The position numbers and the translations under genes are program-made. A stretch of DNA of 40,746 nt, taken from assembly GCA_009746045.1 (NCBI GenBank), contig RPFO01001546.1, positions 1 to 40,746 of the forward strand, written 5' to 3'. Source of the stretch: Mesostigma viride. Taxonomy: Eukaryota > Streptophyta > Mesostigmatophyceae > Mesostigmatales > Mesostigmataceae. Shown piece after piece: positions 1-10,924 of this stretch; position 1 is the first letter of the stretch, and each line of letters starts with the position of its first letter. The notes under the pieces were generated by a model. The model worked only from the letters and a program-made list of their open reading frames with translations. It did not search any database and was not told where the DNA came from.

Positions 1-1328
1 AGGAGTTGGTGTCAAAGGCGACCTCGCCAGCAAGGCTCTTCAGGGCGACTGCGTTTGGGCTCATGATCAGGCGATGCCGATGGCGAGGCCGCAGGAGGAG
101 CCGAGTAGCTAGACCGCTAAGGCGTGATTCAGTGGGACCGCTGCCTTGTGGGCCAGGAGGCGTAGCTGCAGACGTAGCTTCAGGGCTCAGCGCAGCCTGG
201 CGGCTGCGCTGCGTCGAGGTGCGTTTGCTCGCTGGCCAAAATATTGCGTAAGAGCTTCGGGAAAATATATCGATCAGCGCTCGCGTGCGTCTTAGAAAGA
301 CGAAATCGATTGTGATAGTCAGGCGAAATTTGGGGCCCAAACGTGAAAGTTATGGCCTATGGGCGCCGCCGTCAGCCATGGCTATCTCGTGGCTCGTGGC
401 TCGTGCAACAATCCTACGCACTAATAGCTCATATCGTACATCTATAGCGCAAGTGCCGCAAAAATGGAGCCAGTTCTTTTGCCGTTGGGTTGATTGCCGG
501 GTGCCTACGGATCAGCAGAGTCGTAGTAAAGATTCAGGTCTCATTCCGCGTGCAAAAATTAAATTGAATTGTAACATATAGATCTCCGTTGGGAGTACAT
601 GTACTGCTCAGTGCTCACATATCCCTGAGAGAAGGGGCATATCAAGGAGACAACCAGCATGTAGGGGCATATGGCTTTTACTTAAATTAAATTATTAAAT
701 GACTCCGTTGGGAGATCATGTAGCACATATTCCTTACTGGATGGGTGGAGGTGGGCGAAGCCGCGTACTAGGGCGTCCCCAACATCTACTGCTCCAACCT
801 AGGGCCATTGCTGGTACTTTTGACGTCATGAAAGCAGCGTTTTGGACTAGTGGAATATGATTTTACAGCATAAAAAGTCCATTTTATCATGAATGAACAT
901 GGCCAACAACCCCAAGTGCCCCTAAATTTCTCAATATTTGTAGAGAAATGCTACTTCTCATAATTAAAACCTGCACAAATGCACAATTTGGGGCATGCAT
1001 GTGAAAGTTTGAAGTACAAATTCACAATGAGGTTTTACATTTTTCAATTATTAATGGTATCTCATTCTTCAATCAATCAATTTGCAATCGTCCAAACAAT
1101 TTATTCATTTCATACATGTCCGAATATGTTGAAAGAACACATGCAAGTGCTCAATCAGCGTGGACCCCCTTGGACGCGCCCCACCATATATACATTGGAC
1201 ACGTCACCCCAACTACTAAACTGCCCAAAGTCACGGTAACTGATCCAACTACTATGTACATCTGCATTTCTCCACGTTGCGGTGGGCAATTACGTGCAAA
1301 ACGCGATTTCGTGCAAAGTCCTCGCCCA
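1..1328. other. Intergenic stretch, no supported gene
   Basis: No open frame here has a convincing composition, and none connects to a splice site. The DNA is AT-richer than the neighbouring host gene. A 12-base word CTCCGTTGGGAG occurs twice, near 584 and 703, each followed by a short variant of TACATG/ATCATG, and GGGGCATAT occurs near 635 and 664. This suggests a small degenerate duplication. The stretch lies 3' of the minus-strand host gene ending at 1329 and could contain its 3' UTR, but I see no clear polyadenylation signal. Confidence 0.5.
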
Positions 1329-2023
1329 TCATCGCTTGCCAGGTCGATATGAAGGAATGTTGTCCCAGCTGGCGCCTTCCTTCAGGAGAGTAACATGTTC
1401 TCTAGCGAACTTCAGAGGGAAACGAAACTTTTGCTCGCACTCATTACTCCAACCGAGGTCGTGCCCTTCATCAAACCATCTGAACACCACCTTCTCCCTC
1501 TCTTTGCCCAGGAGGGTGCCAAAGAGCGGAAAATCTTCCTTCTTGGGGTACTTGTGCTCCCAGTTTATGCACACCTCGTCTACCCATTTCGAACTCCAAC
1601 CTCCGCGACTCAGTTTCGCGCCATCCATAAAGCGCATCCGGACGTCCGGCCGAACGTCCCTGATTCGGTTTTCGGCCGTCGCATCTCTGCCCTGACCACC
1701 ACCCTTCTGCGGCTGTGCAGGTTCGTCGGCACCCTCCGTCTCCTGCCCCGCCCCTCGCCTGCCCCCTCCCCGACGTTTTGCCTTCTGCCCCTGCGCAGCC
1801 GCCGCCTCTGCCATCAACTCTTCGTACGTTTTTTCTGGCTGACCGCACGGTAAGGCTGGTGCGTGAGTTGGTGCGTTGGGTGGGAGCTCGTCCCCTCCCG
1901 CCCCCGGTTGTGCAACTGGTTCGCCGACCGCGGCCTGGCCAACAACACGGCCGGCCTCTCTGGACACAGTCCCAGACGCGGATCCACGGGGAAACCGAAC
2001 TGGAGTTTCTTCTTCGCCTTTCC
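1329..2023 (-). CDS. Host gene X, last exon (C terminus)
   Basis: This is the terminal exon of the multi-exon minus-strand gene that runs from 9377 to 1329. A pyrimidine-containing tract and GTGCAG acceptor precede base 2023. The frame is open for about 230 codons to the stop at 1329. The first half is low-complexity (Gly, Arg, Ala, Gln, Glu). The last hundred residues look globular, with WSSKWVDEVCINWEHKYPKK and FPLFGTLLGKEREKVVFRWF. The exon starts in phase 1, which matches the GCCG|GTAAAT donor of the preceding exon at 2165. I do not recognise the family; no catalytic motif is visible. It is more likely a genuine lineage-specific protein than a transposon product, but a domesticated element cannot be excluded. 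Confidence 0.6.
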
Positions 2024-2164
2024 CTGCACGTAAGCACATGCCAATTAACATGAATACGGAAGGGTCGTGTGAGAAATCAATGAAGCCATGGACTGATGCA
2101 AAAAAACTTATGTAGAAATATATTAAGGTACTTATTAAACTCGTTTATTGAAAATGAAATTTAC

Positions 2165-4843
2165 CGGCCGAATGTACCGTTGGAGCGTGGAAGGGCATCC
2201 TTGGTCGATCGAAGATATCCGTCAATGTCAACGGTGCGGTCGATGTCCCTGGCGGCGCCTCAACATCGACCACCTCAGTCGGGCGCATCAATCCGGCAAA
2301 CGCCGGCCCTCCACCTGAGACTTTCGGCGGACCCTCCACGTTACGAGCCTCCAATACCCTCTTCTGCAGTGGGGTGCTCGCAACAAAATCCGTGTCAGCC
2401 GACGGCTCCGGATCGTCATCCTCATTCAGCAGTATCGTGTTCGGGCATTGCTCCATCCCCGTCGAGCGGGGGGGCAAAGTCATCACAACCGTCCTTCCTG
2501 ACGACGGTACGGGATCGTCACCCAGACCCAAAGAAACCGAGGCGAGGGCGGGGGTCCCCTCAACCGGGGGTCCCCATGAATCCTGACGAGGCCTCATTCC
2601 CATCTGTCGGACACGACCGCCTCCCGTAAATCGGGAACGCCCGCCGGCGCTACCAGTAACAGGCCGCGAGCCTGCTTCCTGCTGGCGATCCCCATCCTCA
2701 TCACAGATACGCCCGCCGGCGTTTCCAGTAACACGCTGCGAGCCTCCTTCCTGCTGGCGATCCCCCTCCTCATCACAGATACGCCCGCCGGCGTTTCCAG
2801 TAACAGGCCGCGAGCCTCCTTCCTGCTGGCGATCCCCCTCCTCATCACAGATACGCCCGCCGGCGTTTCCAGTAACAGGCCTCGAGCCTCCCTCCCGCTG
2901 GCGATCCCCCTCCTCGTCACAGATACGCCCGCCGGCGTTTCCAACGACAGGCCTCGAGTCTCCTTCACCAGCACGCTGGCGCTTACCTCCCCCCCTGTTG
3001 TCTTCATCCCCCCCCATTGTCTCATCACGCAAGCCTCCATCACCCCGACTGCGCTTTTTCCCTCCCCTTCCATCTCCTCCCCCGTCCCTCTCCCCCTCCC
3101 CCCTCCTCCCATCTCCCCATCCCCATCCCCTTTCTCCCCCTCCGCCTGCCCCTCACCCATCCCGGGCGGGTGCCCCTCAGCAATATCCTCCTCCTCGTCC
3201 TCCTCGTCCTCCTCGTCCTCCTCGTCCTCCTCGTCCTCCTCCTCCTCCTCATCCTCCTCCTCCTCATCCTCCTCCTTCTCATCCTCATCCGCCTCCCCCT
3301 CTTCCCCCTTCTCCGAATCATCATCCTCATCAGACGAAGAATCGTCGTCGGAAAAGTATTTGAGGCCTTCCCACCCATCTTCAACAAGCCAATATTTGAT
3401 AAGGCGGACCAGGCGCTTCCACCGGCGGATATGGGCGGGCTCCCCGAACACCAGCAGAACTCTGCAGGGTCCCCTAAAAAGGGCGTTGGTCATCTTGTCA
3501 ACCACATCCCACACGACCGGGCTCAAATGCGAGGAGGGTTTGGGAATGTTGCTCTCCTCCGGAATGCAGTCTGCGTCCCACTTGCGCAGGTTCCTCCACT
3601 TCTCGTTGCTGTCAGCTGCCAGGTCCAGCACAGCAAACGCCTGGTCCTCCAGCGACCGAGGAATTTTGTAATTCCCCGCGCACAACTCGTCCACCACCTT
3701 CGTCACCACCAGATCCTTTCTTTTTTCGTTTTCCTTCCATGTCATTGTCCTGTATGCGATCCAGTCGGATCCCATCCTCACCCCCTTCCAATCGCTGTAG
3801 GCTTCCAACCTTTCCTTCCACCCCTTCTTGGCCTTGGTAGTCCCCTCCTCCGCCGCCTCCTCGACCTCCTTCTCGACCTCCGCCGCCGCCTCCTGTGGCA
3901 CACCCAGCAGATGTTTGGTCTTCACCCCCAAATCGTCATACAAATGACGGGGGTGGGAAGCGAGCAGCCCTCTCGGGAACTTCCAGTCCTTCTGGTCGAC
4001 CACTTTCCTTTTAGCCGGCGGAAGGTCCCTCAGCGTGAGAATGATCGCCCTCATGGCCGTGACGACCACCCGCCAAAAGTCTCTGGTCAGGCGGCAGTCG
4101 GCGATGAACTTGTCGAGGTCCGTGGCGAAGGTGCCCTTCAGCTTCACGCCAAACACGTGCTCCCTCACCAATACGGGGTCGAAAGTCCCGTTTAGTTGTT
4201 TGCAAGCGGCCATCAGCTCGGGGTTCTCCAGGAACTTGATGTGGGCGAATTGCTTTGCCGCCTCTATCAAATTCTTGGCGACTTCCATTATTTTTATCAG
4301 GTTGCTGGGAGGGGCCTCACAGGACATGATCGGCGCTTGGATCAGGCTGTCGAAGTACTGGAAACTCGCAAGTTCCCGATGCGCGGTGAAAATGGACAGT
4401 TCGTGCGCCTTGTCTTTAGGGCGCGTGTCAAGGAAGTCTTGCCGAGCCGCGATATCCTGTGCGATCGCCGGCTTGCCGTCGACAGCGGGCTTCAAAGGGT
4501 CCTCACACCAGAACAGCCAGCGCTGCATGAAGTTCTTCTGGTCCGGCCCCCACTTGTCCGTCTCTTCAGCCCCTCCTGCCTTGTCGCCTGCGCCGTCCCC
4601 TTCGGCCTTGGCTTGCTCTCCTTTCTGCCAAAAGGGCTTCACAATCGCCCAGATCTTGCCGTACAGAGGAGTTGGGAGAGACACGCCCTTCCCTCTCTTG
4701 ACGGGTCCATATGCCTGGTAGGCCCGGTGCACATCCCCCAGCGCTGAGCCCCACGTTGCCTTGGCTTGGGCTGTGTCCTCGGCGTTCATGGCGTTCCCGA
4801 GCTGCCTGACAACTTCGATCATCTTGCCGACTTGTTCGGTAAC
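2165..4843 (-). CDS. Host gene X, long exon with acidic run and 24-residue repeats
   Basis: The exon starts after a GGATGCAG acceptor (next base 4843) and ends at a GT donor after 2165. The first 470 or so codons are globular and alpha-helical in character, rich in Lys, Asp and Trp, and unrecognised. A long Asp/Glu run follows (about 3170-3345), then a Gly/Arg/Glu-rich part with a tandem array. The exon is 2679 bases, one short of what phase-0 entry and phase-1 exit require. The frame that carries the acidic run ends at 2594, while a second frame with a better-balanced composition takes over near 3000-3170 and runs to the donor. I read this as one single-base deletion, perhaps in the run of eight C at 3008-3015, either a real lesion or a sequencing error. 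Confidence 0.55.
2640..2960 (-). repeat. Exonic tandem repeat, 72-base unit
   Basis: About four and a half copies of a 72-base unit sit inside the coding exon. The core GCCCGCCGGCGTTTCC recurs at about 2711, 2783, 2855 and 2927, exactly 72 apart. The unit length is a multiple of three, so copy-number change keeps the frame and adds 24 residues per unit. In the better frame each unit reads GNAGGRICDEEGDRQQ and flanking residues. Confidence 0.9.
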
Positions 4844-5099
4844 CTGCATCCCCGTAGGGCAACAACGCGCAGAGACACATCGACAGTCCTCCCAAATAAG
4901 CACAACTCAACTGAGAACAAGAATACGACTGAAAGAAACGCCGGCGGTCGCATCTTGACCAAAATATGGCATGCTAAGGTGGAACATGAAAACCCCTTAT
5001 AGAAACGCCGGCGGTCGCATCTTGACCGAACTAATGGCATACTGAAATTAACACAAGAAAACCACTTATAGAAACGCCGGCGGTCGCAACCTGGCTTAC
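4844..5099 (-). repeat. Intron with three ~68-base tandem repeats
   Basis: This intron of gene X has a GTAAGCCAG donor (5099 downward) and a GATGCAG acceptor at 4844. The word GAAACGCCGGCGGTCGC (plus strand) occurs at 4935, 5002 and 5071, so the intron is almost wholly a tandem array. The copy nearest the donor begins right after the GTAAG. Confidence 0.85.
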
Positions 5100-6287
5100 C
5101 TTCTGTTCACGGATCTGCCACCAGGTCGGCAGGATGGTCTCACCCTTGAGCATCTGCACGTCCACCCCCCCGAAATTCGTCCAATCAGTTGCCCACTCCT
5201 CCAGCTTCGCCGCGGCCACGGTCTTCGTGACCTCCTGCTCCTTCCCTCCCCGCGCAACGACCCTGAGCTTTTCCGCCTTCATGAAACCATTCAGCATTGC
5301 CTGGTACCACACAGATCTTTGGTCCACCGTCATATTGTCGGTGACCAGTTCGAATTTCACCGATTTGATGAGTGTGGTAAAGTGGTTCCCGTCCAGCACG
5401 AGAAAGCCGCAAATGGCTGGCGGCAACGGTGGCTTCTTCTCGAATGGAGCCATCTCCCAGGCGGACTTGCACAAACTGTCCAAAAGCGCGGCCTTTCTCA
5501 CGTCCACGGGCTTAAGATCGTCCAGCAAATCGGCCCGTCCTGTCAGAACCGCGGTGGAAGCAGCTTCGGCCATTCCCTTGGCCGAGCTCGTTCGCAGGTA
5601 GATATCAATTTCTTCGTCAGTCATTGCGCGAGCGTAGCCAGCCTTCATTGTCCGTGCCCCCCCCATCTCCCCGAAGAGTTGCGCGAGCTGACGCTGGGTG
5701 CCTTCCTTTTTCATCCAGTCATGAAAAGTGTTGGGGCACCGGTCAGCCAAAAACTGGAACGAGTACCGCCACACAGGAATCACCAGCTTGTCGTGGCCGT
5801 AGTCGGACTCCGAGTTTGCAAAAATGGTGGCGTTCTGCTCGGCTCTAGACAGATGCAAGTCTCGTGCGAGGAGCTTCTGAGGCCCCACGAACAGGTTCCT
5901 TGTCCACACCCGATTTCGATGCACCAAGGCTTTGGACATCTCATCGAGGTCCCGAGGCTGAACGGCAAGCTGCTTCCGTAACCGTTTGCCCTTCGCGATC
6001 TCATCGTTCACATCCAGGATGTCATCATCATCCTGCGACACCGGGGACTTCTCCCATTTCTCAAGCAGAGACACGGGAGCATCCGCAACCTCCACCTCCT
6101 TTCCTTTCCCCTTTCCCTTCAGCGCCTTCCCCTTGTAGGTCGCAAGTGCTTCGGAGAGTCCCTTCTGGTGTTCGTCGACGGCAGCAGTCCACGTACTATC
6201 TATTTTCATGTTCTCGCGGCGCGCGTGCTGGTCGAGGCTGATTGAGTACAGGATGGCCGCGTGGGTCGCCCTCTCGGCCTGCACGTA
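5100..6287 (-). CDS. Host gene X, 396-codon exon
   Basis: The exon is 1188 bases, a clean 396 codons, phase 0 at both ends. It follows a TCACTGCAG acceptor at 6288 and ends at CAGAAG|GTAAGC. It begins with a helix-rich stretch, has a Lys/Gly basic cluster (KGKALKGKGKGKEVE) near residues 55-70 and an acidic DDDDILDVNDE segment, and then a long globular part containing VWRYSFQFLADRCPNTFHDW and VLDGNHFTTLIKSVKFEL. I recognise no named domain. There is no internal stop or low-complexity collapse, so this is the best-preserved part of the gene. Confidence 0.65.
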
Positions 6288-6729
6288 CTGCAGTGATGCG
6301 AAAAAATCAGGAAAGCATAACCAAAAGGAATAAAGTAAATGTCGATTGAGAAACGCCGGCCGTCGCAACCTACATGAAACCTGAACCTCAACATCAAAGC
6401 CCCCCTCACAACAGAGGTATACTTACCTCGTTCCCCTTAACAATGATATGAAAAAATCAGGAAAGCATAACCGAAAGGAATAAAGTAAATGTCACACTTG
6501 AGAAACGCCGGCCGTCGCAACCTAGATGAAACCTAAACCTCAAGATCAGAGCCCCCCTCACAACAGAGGTACACTTGGCTCATTTCCCTCAACGATGCGA
6601 AATCAGGAAAGGAAGTAAGTGTTAGTCAAAAGGAAGTAAGTGTCACACTTAAGAAACGCCGGCCGTCGCAACCTACATGAAACGTGGACCTCAAGAACAA
6701 AGCCCCCCTCACAACAGAGGTAGACTTAC
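6288..6729 (-). repeat. Intron with three ~151-base repeats that include the splice donor
   Basis: Three units of about 151 bases fill this intron; the GAAACGCCGGCCGTCGC core lies at 6350, 6502 and 6653. Each unit also contains a copy of the exon end plus the 5' splice site. The exon-proximal copy (GAG|GTAAGT at 6730/6729) is the donor in use. The distal copy near 6421-6432 is still intact, and the middle copy near 6570-6580 has lost the GT. Confidence 0.8.
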
Positions 6730-7235
6730 CTCATTCCCCTCAACCGCTGCTGCTTCAGCCGCTTTCTTCGACCCCTTCGCGATCTTCGGAGACTTGTCCC
6801 GGCGGGCATCGTGTTCCTTCAACATCTTGATCAGAGTCTTGGCGTCCTTCTCCGTCACCGTCAACAGTTTACACTTCCTCTCCTTCCCTTTGCCCTCGAA
6901 CAGGTTCTCCTGCATCCACTTTATCAAGGCCTTGGCGCTCGGGATTCCTCAGGCTGTGTGGCGCCATCGGGCCGGCACGCATTCTTCACGATCAACTCAG
7001 CGACTTGATGGAGAGTCATCATCTGGTTCCGTACCTCAGGTGGGGCTGTTTCCGTTCTCACCTCGGCCACAACCCACTTTGCCAACTTCTTCAGTTGATA
7101 AGCATCCGCTTGCTCCTTAAAGCGTGTCATTTTCGCAGTATCGCCGTCGCTTCCACCCGCGCCCTCTGACACAGGCTCACCGACAGCGATAGCCCCCTCT
7201 CCCTGGAGATTTGCCCCACCCTGACGACCGGCTTC
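6730..7235 (-). CDS. Host gene X, exon with probable 1-base frame break
   Basis: An acceptor (TTCTTGCAG) precedes 7235 and the donor follows 6730. The 506-base length is one short of a multiple of three, although both neighbouring exon boundaries are phase 0. The upstream frame (KLAKWVVAEVRTE, MMTLHQVAELIVKNACRPDG) meets a stop near 6924. An overlapping frame (WMQENLFEGKGKERKCKLL, EKDAKTLIKMLKEHDARRDK) then runs to the donor. One missing base near 6925-6955 explains this. The second half is strongly basic and helical. The function is unknown. Confidence 0.55.
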
Positions 7236-7359
7236 CTGCAAGAACATTATCAACGGAAGATTTTTAATGTAAGAAAAGTGTAAAGAAACGCCGGCCGTCG
7301 TAACTCTGTCCATTGAGGACGAACCTAAACTTTCGATTACTAAGTCAACGGTAACTTAC

Positions 7360-7440
7360 CCTTCCCCCCTCTGCAGTGGAACCACCGTAAGATCCACTTC
7401 CCCTCCTGTCACCGCCCTCTTGCTGCTCGAACGGACTTCC
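7360..7440 (-). CDS. Host gene X, 27-codon mini-exon
   Basis: The exon has 81 bases and is phase 0 at both ends, between a TTTTTACAG acceptor and a GTAAGTTAC donor. It encodes a Gly/Arg/Ser-rich linker (GSPFEQQEGGDRRGSGSYGG). It is supported by splice sites on both sides and by keeping the frame of its neighbours. Confidence 0.5.
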
Positions 7441-7567
7441 CTGTAAAAATAGCAAACGCGATTGTCCATTCACAAGAAAAAAATTACTACAAAAATAAAC
7501 AAGGATATACGCACGCAAACCTTTTCAATACAAGTAAACCGGAGAGGAATCTGACGCACTCATGTAC

Positions 7568-7624
7568 CTGGGTGCTTCCCGCCATTGAGCGGGCTTCTCT
7601 TGCACCAACATCCTCTTGCCGGCC
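7568..7624 (-). CDS. Host gene X, 19-codon mini-exon
   Basis: The exon has 57 bases and is phase 0 at both ends, between a TGTTCGCAG acceptor and GTACATGAG donor. It encodes a short linker beginning GRQEDVGAREARS. The donor is weaker than the others in this gene, so the exon could be skipped. Confidence 0.45.
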
Positions 7625-7745
7625 CTGCGAACATTTCAACGGAAAGTAAAAATCCGCTTAGTTGTCGGAAATGACATGTCTGGCGAATATTGCAAAAAAA
7701 TGCGTATTGTATTTCACGACATCAATTTAATGGGCGGAGACTTAC

Positions 7746-8420
7746 GAAGATCGGCCCGCCACCTTCCAAATTGCCCAGCGTCATATCGAAAACATCGAGG
7801 ACTTCCCCTCCATCGACCCCCTTCCCCCTTCCCCTCTGCCGCGGCGGGGGCATATCGCCCGTCGCGACCGGCTTGGAAGTCGCGGGGGGATCCCTTGCGG
7901 TTGAGGGCACTGCGGCCGACTCGTGCACACTCTCCCCCCTCTTTTGGGCTACTGCGGCAGGCGCGGCATGGGAGGGCGCGGCGGCTACTGTCTCTGGCGC
8001 ATTCTGAGCCAACCGACGCAACCTTAGCTCCTGCTGGAGCAGGGTTTCGAAACGAGGCATGAATGTGCGCTTGGAGGTATAAGGCACCTTGGCGACTTCA
8101 GGTTTGTCATTAAGGATGTCTTGGTACAGCGCGAATTGCTGTTCACGAGTGCCATTCGCGAGTCGCTCAAACCGCTCAATCTGAATCCGCTTAACCGGAT
8201 CGTCCACCATCTCAAGACCACCGTGGTACTCATCCTTCCCAGTGACCGCGGCAAAGCTGACACCAGATTCCACCATTGGGGGCGGCGTGCCCTCCCTTGC
8301 ACGCTTGTGAGGAGGCTGTTGTGGGGAGGCGCCTTGGGCCTGAACTGGTTGCCCTTCTGACCCTTCCCCCCTAGGGGGAGAGTCGCCGACCACCTGCGAT
8401 GTAGGGCCGCCCTTTTCCAT
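7746..8420 (-). CDS. Host gene X, 225-codon exon
   Basis: The exon follows TGTTGCAG at 8421 and ends at ATCTTC|GTAAGT, phase 0 on both sides. The first 70 residues are Pro/Gly/Gln-rich with an RAREG basic cluster. A helical block follows (DDPVKRIQIERFERLANGTR, QFALYQDILNDKPEVAKVPY, MPRFETLLQQELRLRRLAQN), then a disordered Ala/Pro tail with RQRGRGKG. No family is recognised; the layout suggests a disordered scaffold or nucleic-acid-associated protein. Confidence 0.6.
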
Positions 8421-8690
8421 CTGCAACACAAAACAAAAAAATTGGAAAAAACATACGAGTCAGCAGGAAGATGCGCCCCACGTCGCAACTCAATACAAAA
8501 AATGCATCATTATGTCAAGGTACAAACAACGTTATAATTCAGAATGAACAGAGATTCATAACAAGAGAACGACGCACTAAAAGATGCGACCGCCGTCGCA
8601 ACTTTCGTCAATTCACTCTCTATACAAACAACTCTATGTCCCTCATAAAGAATCAATTGGCAAGGAAATGCAAAAAAATTCCGTTACCAC

Positions 8691-9377
8691 CTCCGTCGAC
8701 CCATAAGTGGTTCGCGAATGGGAAATCGCTGCTGATTTTCGGTCGAGCCCTTCACGGTATTTTCGAAATCTCGAGGCAAGGTTGCGCGGAAGAGGGCCCC
8801 CCTCAATCATGCGTGCGATCGGACTGGCCATGGAAACGGATACCTGGTTCCTGGACTGCCTTGCACGGTCAACCATCTTGAAACTTCCCCGGAGAAGGAA
8901 ATCAGACGTCAGACGGTTGAATATGCGAACGTCAAGATTTGACCAACCCATCATCCATTCCACCACCTTCTCCGCGGCATCATGGAAGACCTGCCTCTCA
9001 TCCGCCACTCCTCGAGACCCAAACACACAATCGGCCGTGTTATCGTCGTGCCTCTTAAGGCGAATGTTCACGTCCTCTTTGTCATCATCCATTTCCGACA
9101 GCCGAATTACAGCCCTTTTGGCTCCGTCCACTCCATCCTCAAGAAGGACGTCCATCTGCGCCCCTCCCACACAATTGTTGTCAACGTATTGTTGCAAATG
9201 ACGGGAAATCATGTCCTTTCCAAAAGCTACGATGTGTTCCCCACACAGACCCATGTCGGTAATTGACAGCTTTTTACATTTCCTATCCCGGCACTTCTTT
9301 TCGGGATCCTTCTCAAAAATCCGGAAAACAGCGTCCTGATATGGACGTCCCCTTATGTCGACCGTCAGACTGGACAT
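8691..9377 (-). CDS. Host gene X, first visible exon (Cys-containing N-terminal part)
   Basis: The frame is open for 229 codons. The ATG at 9377 sits directly after a TTTCGCAG acceptor, so it is probably an internal Met and the true start lies further upstream, beyond the palindrome insertion. A Cys/Lys/Arg-rich motif (KKCRDRKCKKL then GLCGEH) near residues 28-50 could bind a metal. The rest is alpha/beta with ADCVFGSRGVADERQVFHD. The end is ambiguous: GAG|GTGGTA after 8691 or GTG|GTAACG after 8688; both keep phase 0. Confidence 0.55.
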
Positions 9378-9616
9378 CTGCGAAACCAGAACATACCGGC
9401 CGCGAGTAGTTTATATTATTAAAAAAAACTGGCATTTATTAAGTCATCTTCATCTATTTATGCGAGCTAAAATTTGAAGAAAATGCAACAAAGAAACGCC
9501 CTGGGGCGCAACTTCCTCAACAACCACTTTCTACGTACAAACGAATGGCAATCACATCGACTACGATTGTCACTACATACGAATGTCCAGACAATATAAT
9601 GTGTATGTAGAGGGGC
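9378..9616 (-). other. Remnant of a 5'-truncated intron of gene X
   Basis: This stretch lies upstream of the acceptor at 9378 and has no open frame of note. It contains a variant of the gene's intron core (GAAACGCCCTGGGGCGCAAC near 9493), which elsewhere sits close to intron 5' ends. The upstream exon is not seen before the palindromic block begins, so the gene is cut here. Confidence 0.5.
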
Positions 9617-9783
9617 AAAATTTTGCAGAGTGACCCCGTTTTCCTGGGGAATGGCCAGGCAGACATTAATAATAATATGAATTACCCTAATTCCTAGAAC
9701 TCATTGTCATGGAGAACATCATGCCTTTATTAATTCAATTGCCATGGTAGGTCATTATCATGGCTATCAAGTAGCCACTTATG

Positions 9784-10326
9784 TCACCAGCCAGCAAACA
9801 TTGCATTAAAATCCAGGGGGGTGCCGGGGTTAAACAACATCCCCTGCATCGTCCCCTGGTCAATAATGGGAGGAGGGCAGACGGCCTCCATCACCCCGTG
9901 CAAACGAAGGTGCATTGACCACAGCTCGAGCATTTCCTCTCGCGTCACGGGAACGTGCCCCCCTGCTGGCAGGTTACGAGTAGACGAAAATGTGGCAGCC
10001 ATCGCCTTGACCGCATCGTCGCAGCCTGTGTTCAGACTGGTCACCTGGACGAGCTCCTGTTCGCCGCTGTCCCACGTGATGTGAAACAGCAGGATGCGTC
10101 CTCCATCCTCTGTCACGGGGCCGAGGCACGCGTCGTGGATCGCGTGAACGGGGGATTCATTGTCGACATCGCTCAGGCGCTGTTCGAATTCGCCATGCTC
10201 GCGACAGACGCGCCTCAGCGACGTCCTGGCATCACGCAGTCGATTCGCGAGCTGGCTGCACGCGACGTGCAAGCTTTCAACCATCGCCATCGCCTCGGCC
10301 CCTGCGTTAGTAGGCCTGGGATTCAT
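9784..10326 (-). CDS. Gene E, left copy (180 aa, unknown function)
   Basis: This is the mirror of 25382-25924. It is an intact, intronless frame of 180 residues. It differs from the right copy at four residues, all in the last 45 (AVC versus AVF, IID versus IIG, FNPG versus FDPS). AATAAA follows at 9726-9731. It is the outermost gene of the arm, with its 3' end about 100 bases from the element terminus. For domain notes see the right copy. Confidence 0.65.
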   Translation of the reverse strand: MNPRPTNAGAEAMAMVESLHVACSQLANRLRDARTSLRRVCREHGEFEQRLSDVDNESPVHAIHDACLGPVTEDGGRILLFHITWDSGEQELVQVTSLNTGCDDAVKAMAATFSSTRNLPAGGHVPVTREEMLELWSMHLRLHGVMEAVCPPPIIDQGTMQGMLFNPGTPLDFNAMFAGW

Positions 10327-10924
10327 GGCGTCGTTGTCGGATATTGCGTGAGTTTTGTCGACGAAAATGGAAAGGGGAGACGATGGCAATGCGTGGGAAG
10401 ACGTCGACGCAATATAAACGCGTTCCAGACGCTGGCGTTACGTCCTAACCGTCTCCTGTCCGCTGGCATGGACGTAATGACCTGGAAATGCATCGGTTGA
10501 CAGACAGCAATGCCGAACTCTGCTCGCTTTTTCGATGTCGAAATTTAGTATCTACGCGTTTGGGGCGATGCCCCGGATCGCATGCGTCAATAAATCGTTA
10601 AATATCCTTAAATATCCAATCGTGTGCCCCTTCTCCGTGCCAGGCGACCATTGCTTTCGTTATATATCCATTTGCTGCACTGGCGAGCTTCGTGCATCTC
10701 GTCTATTGTGCCGTCGCCACATGGCACGAAATGTACTATACATGCGCCCTGGTACAGTGATATCGCCTGTCGTCGCGCACTTTTCTTGTCTCTAGGCCTT
10801 TTTCGAGTCGAAATCGCCTAAGTCCTTGGCCTCGGCGAGCAGTCTGAGGGCCTAGGGCGCGTGCGACGCGTCGTGGGGCGTCGATACTACAGGCGTGGTA
10901 CGGCGGGGCACGGGAACTAAGCGT

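Noticed and set aside
3017-4195. Plus-strand frame with a Leu/Val-rich, membrane-like stretch
   Set aside because: It is the antisense shadow of the Asp/Glu run and globular part of gene X on the minus strand.
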